A stretch of DNA of 9,765 nucleotides from Puniceicoccales bacterium. GTDB lineage: Bacteria; Verrucomicrobiota; Verrucomicrobiia; Opitutales; UBA953. The notes below the pieces were generated by a model, which was given only the letters and a program-made list of their open reading frames with translations, made no database searches and had not been told where the DNA came from. The stretch lies in NCBI GenBank assembly GCA_031289285.1, contig JAITPT010000266.1:1-9765 (forward strand). Direction: 5' to 3'. Positions 1-6,400 of the stretch are shown piece after piece. A program made the translations under genes and the position numbers. The first letter of the stretch is position 1; each line of letters starts with the position of its first letter.

Positions 1-264
1 GCGTATCGAAAACCATAGGAGTGTCGCGAGACCGAGTAAATTGAGGACAATTTTTCTTAAGAGATGCAAGCATTATTTTAGACTGTCTATTTATTCTGGT
101 GTTTTACGAGCGTTTCAGAGTGCTCCAGTAGCTGAACGGAAAGTCACGGCTTCTCAAACGCCGCGACAGCGCATCGAAAACCATAGGAGTGTCGCGAGAC
201 CGAGTAAATTGAGGACAATTTTTCTTAAGAGATGCAAGCGTTATTTTAGACTGTCTATTTATTC
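1..264. repeat. Direct repeat, two ~96-bp units with 168-bp period
   Basis: Bases 1-96 and 169-264 are nearly identical. Both read GC(G)(T/C)ATCGAAAACC at the start, then CATAGGAGTGTCGCGAGACC, then TTGAGGACAATTTTTCTTAA, and end in GACTGTCTATTTATTC. I see only two single-base differences, at offsets of about 4 and 72. The second unit is followed by an extra tandem copy of a 9-base TATTTATTC block. The 72-base spacer (97-168) is unique within the window. The first unit begins at the window edge, so the array may extend to the left. A weaker echo (ACAATCTGTTTCTT then GCAAGCGTTAT) occurs at 555-578. The stretch can be read as a short ORF rich in Lys and Arg, but its only repeated peptide follows the DNA repeat, so I do not call a gene. 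Function is unknown. Confidence 0.85.
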
Positions 265-296
265 TATTTATTCTGGCGCTTTAGCTTTCGGGCGTA

Positions 297-320
297 ATGG
301 ACAAAATGGTTGACGTTTTT
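297..320 (+). repeat. Left terminal inverted repeat of the IS remnant
   Basis: This 24-bp sequence, starting ATGGACAAAATGG and ending GACGTTTTT, matches the reverse complement of 1273-1296 at every position. Similarity stops abruptly on both sides, as expected for IS termini. Confidence 0.85.
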
Positions 321-539
321 ATTCTAACTTGCGTTATTTCAATGAATTGTGGAATATTAGGGTTATGGTTAAAAAACTGCCCTTTTGTGGGGCCAAAAAA
401 CTACGAAAAAACGGTTCCCCGTGATGGGATTCAGTTCCAACCCCGCGAAGGCGCGGACAAATCGGGGAAGGAACTTGGGGTGTCAGACGTTTGTGTTAGT
501 CACTAAAAATGCCCAAAATCTCGGTTTTGTAATTCCTTG

Positions 540-761
540 AAAAACAACATATTACAATCTGTTTCTTGCAAGCGTTATCATCCAAAAACGACAGTTAATG
601 CGGGCGGTTTTGGGCAATTTTTTGGCCGTCTGCAGCTTGCGCTTTCCGCTCCACGCACCGCAAGGTGCGCGTCGGGAAAGAGCAAACCGCAGCCGCCTCA
701 AAATCTGCGCAAACCCTTCCCGCTGAACTGCCGTTCTTAGGTTTAAAAACAACATATTACA
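540..761. repeat. 17-bp direct repeats bracketing palindrome copy 1
   Basis: AAAAACAACATATTACA occurs at 540-556 and again at 745-761. Looser similarity continues on the right of each copy (ATCTGTTTCTT versus TATCTTTCCCTT). The palindromic element at 582-741 lies between the copies but does not abut the left one: 25 bases separate them. This is too long and too offset for the TTAAA-type duplication seen at copy 2. It may record a local duplication or a rearrangement that removed the middle of the transposase gene. Confidence 0.7.
582..741. repeat. Palindromic MITE-like element, copy 1
   Basis: This is a 160-bp imperfect palindrome with two 78-base arms around a GCAA loop at 660-663. It begins CCAAAAACGACAGTTAATGC and ends with GAACTGCCGTTCTTAGG. 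Around the centre, CGCACC pairs with GGTGCG. It resembles copy 3 (3254-3415) closely over its full length and copy 2 (932-1094) more distantly. It lies inside the IS remnant. Its left terminus has decayed (CCAAAAACGAC where the other copies read CCTAAAAACGGC), and I see no target-site duplication, so it is probably an older insertion. ORFs on both strands cross it, a by-product of its GC-rich symmetry. Confidence 0.85.
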
Positions 762-931
762 TATCTTTCCCTTCCAGAGCCTTACACACAACTCGCCTCA
801 TCTGTTCACCTTTTTTGCGTCAATCCACCCTGCAAATCCCCAACACAACCAATCTCCTCGACGGATATTTTGCAGACCTCAAAAACAAATTGCGTAACCA
901 CAACGGACTTTCCCGCGAACATCAGCTTAAA

Positions 932-1094
932 CCTAAAAACGGCAGTTGATGCGGGTCGTCTTGCGGGATCTGTTATGGCATCTGCACTTCGTGGCTTTGT
1001 TCGACGCACCAACAGGTGCGCCTTCACAAATCCACAAAGCGCAGCTGCCACAACAGCTTCTCGCAATACTTCCCCTCCAACCGCCGTTTTTAGG
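932..1094. repeat. Palindromic MITE-like element, copy 2, inserted in the transposase
   Basis: This 163-bp palindrome begins CCTAAAAACGGCAGTTGATG and ends CCGCCGTTTTTAGG, with arms of 79 and 80 bases around an AACA loop at 1011-1014. TTAAA flanks it on both sides (927-931 and 1095-1099). Deleting the element plus one TTAAA fuses the transposase fragments in frame, which fixes the boundaries and shows a 5-bp target duplication; a 4-bp TTAA duplication cannot be excluded. The inner arm sequence differs from copies 1 and 3 at many positions, yet the two arms still pair with each other. The central CGCACC/GGTGCG stem is kept while the loop differs. It has no coding capacity of its own, so movement would need a transposase in trans. 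Confidence 0.9.
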
Positions 1095-1272
1095 TTAAAC
1101 TCATCCTGCACTTTCTCAACCCCGTCATCGTCCACTACTTCACCAAACCACCGCTTAACCCGATATCCACAAAATACGCACAGTGTTTGACCTCCGCTTC
1201 GCCACTCTCGACTGCGTTCTTTCCGCCATAGGACGGCATCACCCATTTTGACCATTAGCCAGAACCCACCCC

Positions 1273-1296
1273 AAAAACGTCAACCATTTTGTCCAT
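1273..1296 (-). repeat. Right terminal inverted repeat of the IS remnant
   Basis: This is the exact reverse complement of 297-320, reading AAAAACGTCAACC at its inner edge and TTTTGTCCAT at its outer edge. It ends 86 bases before the fucosidase start codon, so the IS end forms the upstream border of that gene's promoter region. Confidence 0.85.
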
Positions 1297-1382
1297 CTAT
1301 CCACATTTCTTATTTTTCAAAATCGCGAGGAACGAAAAACAACGTTGCCACAAAAACGCAAGTTGTGAGACTCCGCACTCTT
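1297..1382 (+). promoter_or_regulatory. Fucosidase upstream region between IS end and start codon
   Basis: These 86 bases separate the right IS terminus from the fucosidase ATG. The first third is AT-rich (CATTTCTTATTTTTCAAAAT). I see no convincing -35/-10 pair and no good ribosome site near 1383. The promoter may lie here or within the IS remnant. This is a placement, not a motif call. Confidence 0.3.
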
Positions 1383-2909
1383 ATGCGTTCCACCCACCTC
1401 TGCCGCGCCGCACTGCTCACAAGTGCCGCCCTCGCCCTCCTGGCACCCGCCGCCGTGTCCGCCAAAGACATATCACCGCCGCTCGCCGCAACCACCGCTG
1501 CGCTCGCGCCCCCCGCCGCGCCTACTTACAATTCCCCCGAATACCCCGCCTTCATCACGCACCGCGCCCGCGAGCTGCAATCGCTCCGCTGGGGCATGTT
1601 CATCTGTTGGTCGTTCAGCACGTTCTCCGGCAAGGAGTGGACGCCCGGCATCAAGAGCATTGACCTCTTCCGCGCCACCAGCGTTGACACCGACCAATGG
1701 GCGCGCACCGCCAAAGAAGCGGGCATGGGCTACATCCTTTTTCTGACAAAACACCACGACGGCTTTTGCCTCTGGGACACCGCTACCACCGAGCGCAAAG
1801 TCACCCGCGCCCCGCTTGGCCGCGACGTGCTCGCCGAGTTGCGCAAGTCTTGCGACAAATACGGCATCAAGCTCGCGCTCTATTTTTCGGAGGGCGAATG
1901 GGACTGGCCGAAGCCCTCCCCCAAAACGCCCCACGCCCAGTTGCCCGACGGCGAATATCCGGGTGCTGGCGGCGGCTTCAACGCCGAGATGAAGAAAGCG
2001 CAGTTAAAGGAACTTCTCACCCGCTACGGCCCCATCGAATACATCTGGTTCGACCACGCCATCGGCAACGGCGGCCTCAGCCACGCCGACACCACCGCTT
2101 GGTGCAAACAATTTCAACCCGGCTGTTTCATCGGCTACAACCACGGCAAACAAGCGACCGCCGACATCCGCCTCGGCGAAATGGGCAAGCCCGGTCCGCT
2201 CACCGACGACTCCGCAGCAGGTCCGCATTTTCGCCACGGTCGCGACGTCGCTATCAGACCTCGCTTCCTTCTCGCCGAGTTCACCTACCCGATTTTGCCG
2301 CCGCATAAAGGCGGCGCGATGTGGTTCTACTCGCTGCCCCTCCACGACTCCAAAGCCCTCGCGCCCTTGGCACTCTACAAGGACTACCTCGGCGCGGTAA
2401 AATACGGCAACATTTTCTCCATAGACGTTGGCCCCAATTACGATGGCAAACTCCGCGATATTGACGTGCAAACACTGCGCGAAGTCGGGCGAATGATACG
2501 CGAAAAATCCGTTCTCCCTGCGCCGATTTCCAAAGGTAAAAAGAGCACCGCTTCATCCACGTGGGAACTCCAATCCGGCCTCGGTGCTGCCGCTGCCAAC
2601 GACGGCAACGAAGCGACGCGCTGGGGTGCCGCGAGCGACGCCAGAAGCGGCTGGTTAGAGATTGATTTAGGCAAACCCGCCAACATTAGCAAAGTCGTCA
2701 TTGTAGAAACCGCGTTTCCACGCATTCGCCAATTTTGCATCGAATACCTCGACCCCGCTGACTCCGCGTGGAAAGTCGCCGCCGCTGGCGAAAAAGTCAA
2801 CCGCCGCGAACTCCACTTCAACGCCCCTATCCGCGCCGCCCGCTGGCGTCTAAACATCCTCCAAGCCACCGACGTCCCCACTGTGAACGAATTTCAGTTA
2901 TTCGAGTGA
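1383..2909 (+). CDS. Secreted alpha-L-fucosidase (GH29) with C-terminal discoidin-like domain
   Basis: A 508-residue retaining exo-fucosidase that would release terminal alpha-linked L-fucose from glycans outside the cytoplasm. Residues 1-27 form a Sec signal peptide (basic start, Leu/Ala core, cleavage after V-S-A). The catalytic (beta/alpha)8 domain covers about 40-380. It shows the F-I-C-W-S...G-K-E-W segment, the GH29 substrate-binding motif HHDGF at 124-128, and I-W-F-D with Asp224 as the likely nucleophile. Glu299 (L-A-E-F-T-Y-P) is a candidate acid/base by position, less certain because that residue varies in GH29. Residues about 385-508 resemble an F5/8 type C (CBM32-like) domain: N-D-G-N-E-A-T-R-W, then W-L-E-I-D-L-G, and a closing V-N-E-F-Q-L-F-E. 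The frame is open back to 1248, but ATG 1383 is chosen because the signal peptide starts there and upstream codons run into IS DNA. No clear Shine-Dalgarno is visible. It converges with the GH2 gene. Confidence 0.93.
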   Translation: MRSTHLCRAALLTSAALALLAPAAVSAKDISPPLAATTAALAPPAAPTYNSPEYPAFITHRARELQSLRWGMFICWSFSTFSGKEWTPGIKSIDLFRATSVDTDQWARTAKEAGMGYILFLTKHHDGFCLWDTATTERKVTRAPLGRDVLAELRKSCDKYGIKLALYFSEGEWDWPKPSPKTPHAQLPDGEYPGAGGGFNAEMKKAQLKELLTRYGPIEYIWFDHAIGNGGLSHADTTAWCKQFQPGCFIGYNHGKQATADIRLGEMGKPGPLTDDSAAGPHFRHGRDVAIRPRFLLAEFTYPILPPHKGGAMWFYSLPLHDSKALAPLALYKDYLGAVKYGNIFSIDVGPNYDGKLRDIDVQTLREVGRMIREKSVLPAPISKGKKSTASSTWELQSGLGAAAANDGNEATRWGAASDARSGWLEIDLGKPANISKVVIVETAFPRIRQFCIEYLDPADSAWKVAAAGEKVNRRELHFNAPIRAARWRLNILQATDVPTVNEFQLFE

Positions 2910-3253
2910 TGTTCGAGGGATGTCTCTATGTAACCAAGCAAGAGAAATATGCACGAACTGCATCGAAGTCAAGTAAAAAAATGGCTGCCTTTTAATTCGA
3001 GCACAACAAATGGGCAAAATGTTATCCGTGCTGTAAGTGCATGATATTCTGCGTGTTTGTGAAGCAAAATCCGAACTCCCTCCGAAAAGTTGCCAGAATA
3101 ATTAACCAGACTAAATCCTTTCGCCGAAAAGGGAGGGGGGGGGATTTTCGCGGAACTAAAATCCCGTGTTTCAAAGAAGTTGTCCCTACTGGTTCGAGTG
3201 TTTCTCGTTCCCATATCCTCGCCTCCCACTCAAAACAGCGAGGAAGCTCTTAT
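2910..3253. other. Intergenic region between convergent hydrolase genes, no gene seen
   Basis: Only short ORFs without family resemblance occur here. Visible structure is limited to a run of nine G at 3135-3143, and an 8-bp hairpin GGGATTTT (3141-3148) paired with AAAATCCC (3158-3165) around a 9-base loop. The hairpin is not followed by a T tract, so it is a poor intrinsic terminator in either direction. A weaker 6-bp stem (CCTCGC 3217-3222 with GCGAGG 3238-3243) precedes palindrome copy 3. Confidence 0.6.
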
Positions 3254-3415
3254 CCTAAAAACGGCAGTTAATGCGGGCGATTTTGCACAATCTTTTGGCC
3301 GTCTGCGGCTTGCGCTTTCCGCTCCACGCACCGCAAGGTGCGCGTCGGGGAAGCGCAAACCGCAGCCGCCTCAAAATCTTGCGCAAACCCTTCCCGCTGA
3401 ACTGCCGCTCTTAGG
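3254..3415. repeat. Palindromic MITE-like element, copy 3, between convergent genes
   Basis: This 162-bp palindrome has exactly 79 bases in each arm around a GCAA loop at 3333-3336. It begins CCTAAAAACGGCAGTTAATG and ends GAACTGCCGCTCTTAGG. It is nearly the same sequence as copy 1 and has the same ends as copy 2. As RNA the central CGCACC-GCAA-GGTGCG would be a GNRA tetraloop hairpin on a long, slightly bulged stem. The flanks are TTAT on the left and ATTAT on the right, suggestive of but not a clean duplication. Its end lies 7 bases from the GH2 stop codon, so the GH2 mRNA would carry the hairpin immediately after its coding region. A transcription-terminating or 3'-end-protecting role is possible but unproven. 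Confidence 0.9.
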
Positions 3416-3422
3416 ATTATTT

Positions 3423-6400
3423 CTACTTTTTTAGCTCGTTTATAATGGCTTGGTTGGCGGCACGGACGGCGGGTTCGTTGATCTTTATGACTTGGCGGTC
3501 GTAGGTCATTAAACCGTTGGCTTCGGTTTCGACATCGGTGGTTTGCGTGTAAACAGCAGCAGAGACACCACCGGCGACTTGACGACGTAAGTGACGCGCA
3601 AAACCAATGTATTTTTCGGTCATGCCGTCTTTGTCTTTTTTGTCGGGTTCGCCCCAGCCCCAGCCTTTGCCGCGCTCCCATAAGTGCCCGTGGACACGCA
3701 GCCCCAAACCACCATATTCGCCAATGGCGACAATGCGGTTGTAGTCACTGTGCTTAGTGGTGTTGGGAGCAGGATAAGAATGGTGGTCGTAGAAATCGCC
3801 GGTGTTGCGGTGATTGCCGCCACTGGCAGCGTTGACGAGACGAGTCGGGTCATAACCCTTTGTCCAGTTTGCAATAGCAACGGTGTCGAACTGTCCCCAA
3901 CTTTCGTTGAAAGGCACCCAGACAACAACCGACGGGTGCGGGCGGCAGAGGTCAATTATCTCTCGCCATTCGTGCTTAAAGTTTTCGGCGGATTCGGGCG
4001 TGCGCTCGGCGTCGCGCCCCGCACTAATGTTGCCGCGCATATCTAATTTAGCGGAAACAGACTCGCCGCCGCCGGGCATATCTTGCCAAACCATAATGCC
4101 CTCTTTATCGCAGTGGTAATACCAGCGGTCGGGTTCGGTTTTTACGTGTTTGCGAATCATGTTAAAGCCCCATGCTTTTGTCTTCTTTATATCGAAGAGA
4201 AGTGCCTCGTCGGTGGGTGCTGTATAGATGCCGTCCGGCCAGAAACCTTGGTCGAGCGGGCCGAAGAGAAAAGTGTTTTTGTTGTTAAGGCGGATGCGCC
4301 ATTTACCGGAGGCGTCGCGACCTGCAGAGATTTTGCGAAAAGCGGTGTAAGATTTAACAGTCTCGGCGGCGGTTTTTCCGTCGGGATAAAGAGTGATTTC
4401 GAGGCCGTAGAGATAGGGGTTTTCGGGCGACCACAACTCCGGCGTTTTAACGTAGAGACGGGTGTCGCCGATGAGGGGTGCTTTTTGCACCTTGGCGACT
4501 TCGCGTCCGTCTTTGGCGAGGAGGCGGATGTCCACTCGGGCGGCGAGTGCGGCGTCGCGGGCTTCGATGGAGACGGCGAGCGTGTCGTTATCTATGTCGG
4601 CGGCGGCGTTCACGGCGGTGATGTGGTTTTCTTTTGGGACAGGCTCCAGCCAGACGGTTTGCCAAATGCCGGATGCGGGCGTGTAGAAAATGCCGTCTGG
4701 GCGGGAGGTTTGTTTGCCACGCGGCTGAATGCCTTTGTCGGTGGGGTCGAAGACGCGGACGGTGAGGCGTTGCGGCCCGCCGGATTTGAGGTGCGGCGTG
4801 AGGTCGAACGAAAAAGGTGCGTAGCCGCCGCGATGTTGCCCGAGGTGTCGGTCGTTGAGCCAGACGTCGGCCTGCCAATCTACGGCGCCGAAGTTGAGCC
4901 GGACGGCTTTTCCTGCCCACGCGGCGGGGACTTCAAAGTCGCGTTGATACCAGAGGTTTTGCTCGGACGTGAGATTTTTGCGGACGCCGGAGAGCGGGGC
5001 TTCGATGGGAAACGGGACGAGGATTTTTTTCTCTGCCCAGCGTGTCGGGCGCGGCGCGTCTTTGGGCGTGATGGCGTAGCTCCACAGGCCGTTGAGATTT
5101 TGCCAATCGGGGCGAGTGAGGATGGGGCGCGGGTATTCGGGAAGCGGCGCGGCGGGGTTCACGTTGTCCGTCCACGGCGTTTTGAGACGCAGGCCGATGG
5201 GCTGCCATTCGGGTTCGGAGGCGTCAAGCTCGCGGATGACTTCTTGGTTGGCGGCGCGGATTTTCGCCTCGTCCATTTTAACTTCTTTGCGGTCGTAGGT
5301 CATGATGCCGTTGACCTCGATTTCGACATCGGTGGTCTGCGTGTAAATCGCGCCGGAGACTCCTTTGGCGACGAGCGTTTTGAGGTGGGCGGCGTATTTG
5401 ACGTATTGCTCGGTGAGGTTGCCTTTGTCGTCGGCGTTGATGTAGCCCCAGCTTCCGCCTTGTTCGCGCCAGAGGTGGCCTTTGAGCGGGTAGGCGATGC
5501 CGCCGTATTCGCCGATGACGTTCACCTTGTTTTTCCGGAGAAACTTGATGGTCGGGTGCGGGTAGTTGTGCCAGTCGTGGATGTCGCCATCGGGGCAATC
5601 GTGGAAGTTGCCGCCGCTGGCGGCGTCAACGAGCCGCGAGGGGTCGTAGCCTTTTGTCCATGCGGCGACGGCGGCGGTGTCGAATTGCCCCCACGCCTCG
5701 TTGAATGGCACCCAGACGACGACGCTTGGGTGCGGGCGGCAGAGGTCAATTATCTCTTTCCACTCGCGGTAAAAGTTGTCCTTGGATTCTTTGGAGCGCT
5801 CGGTGTCGCGCCCGCCGTCCATTTTCATCTGCCCCACGTCGTAGTGGGTGCGATACATCTCGGGTGGCCAGTTGCCGCTGGGCATGTCTTGCCAGACGAG
5901 CATCCCCTCGCGGTCGCAGTGGTAATACCAGCGGGCAGGCTCCACTTTGACGTGTTTGCGAATCATGTTAAAACCCCACGCCTTGGTTTTTTTGATGTCG
6001 AAGAGGAGTGCCTCGTCGGTGGGCGCGGTGTAGAGGCCGTCGGGCCACCAGCCTTGGTCGAGGGTGCCAAATTGGAAAACGTTCTTGTTGTTAAGCTGCG
6101 TGCGCAGGTGCCCGTGCTTGTCTTTGGCGACGGAGATTTTGCGGAGCGCGGTGTAGGAGGTGACGGTTTCGAGGTCTTTGCCGTTGTCGGAGAGCGTGAC
6201 GGAGAGCGTGTAGAGGTAGGGGTTTTCGGGCGACCACAAGACGGGGTTGTCAACGATGACCTTGATGCGGTTGTTAAGTTTGCCTTGGCCGGAGACGACT
6301 TCGCGCCCCGTTTTATCGAGAACTTTGAACTTGACGCGAGTGCGCCGACCGTTCTTGGCGGCGTCCACGTCAACGTAGAGTGCGCCGGTGTCTATGTCGG

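Larger units (their letters stand above)
365..1231 (+). pseudogene. IS256-like (Zn-ribbon variant) transposase, decayed and interrupted
   Basis: Two blocks identify it. At the N-terminus, from ATG 365, the codons for CPF (378) and for C-G-A-K-K-L-R-K-N-G (386 onward) lie in two frames one base apart, and R-D-G-I-Q (420-434) returns to the first frame. Merged, they resemble the CPFCG...KNG...G.Q zinc ribbon found at the start of many transposases. At the C-terminus, 836-931 encodes I-P-N-T-T-N-L-L-D-G-Y-F followed by L-K-N-K-L-R-N-H-N-G-L-S. This matches the last catalytic region of IS1249/IS256-type transposases, where the acidic residue is usually Glu; here it is Asp at 860-862. The frame is cut after Lys at 929-931 by a palindromic element, resumes at 1100 (L-I-L-H-F-L-N-P) and stops at TAG 1229-1231. 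The central part, including the first catalytic Asp residues, is missing, and another palindrome sits at 582-741. It is not functional. The exact family is my inference. Confidence 0.7.
297..1296 (+). mobile_element. Degenerate IS element, IS256-like zinc-ribbon variant
   Basis: The element is bounded by perfect 24-bp terminal inverted repeats, outer edges at 297 and 1296, and spans exactly 1000 bp. Inside are remnants of one plus-strand transposase in the expected order: a broken zinc ribbon at 365-435, a C-terminal DDE-type segment at 830-931, and a tail at 1100-1231. Two palindromic elements (582-741 and 932-1094) add about 323 bp, leaving under 700 bp of original IS DNA. An intact transposase of this kind would need roughly 1 kb, so the central catalytic part has been lost. 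No clear target-site duplication flanks the ends; only an AT on each side could be argued, and it is ambiguous with the repeat itself. The element cannot mobilise itself, but intact termini could still be recognised by a transposase supplied elsewhere. Family assignment rests on remembered motifs. Confidence 0.75.

Noticed and set aside
1..264. A CRISPR array
   Set aside because: The repeated unit is ~96 bp with a 72-bp spacer and only two copies, far from CRISPR repeat and spacer sizes, and no cas genes are present.
41..313. A 90-codon ORF across the direct repeats
   Set aside because: Its internal peptide repeat simply mirrors the DNA repeat. There is no ribosome site or recognisable family.
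297..506. A 69-codon ORF starting within the left IS repeat
   Set aside because: It reads partly through the decayed zinc ribbon of the transposase (N-C-P-F-V-G in the shifted frame) and ends in non-homologous residues, so it is a fragment of the pseudogene rather than a gene.
870..1190. A 106-codon + strand ORF
   Set aside because: It overlaps the transposase C-terminus in a different frame and passes through palindrome copy 2. No motifs are seen.
806..1255. A 149-codon ORF on the - strand with a GGTGGG sequence upstream of its start
   Set aside because: It runs antisense through the transposase remnant and straight across palindrome copy 2, so its sequence is explained by those two features. 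No protein family is recognised.
1248..1382. A 45-residue upstream extension of the fucosidase
   Set aside because: It would begin inside the IS remnant and cross the right terminal repeat. The signal peptide starting at ATG 1383 shows the true N-terminus.
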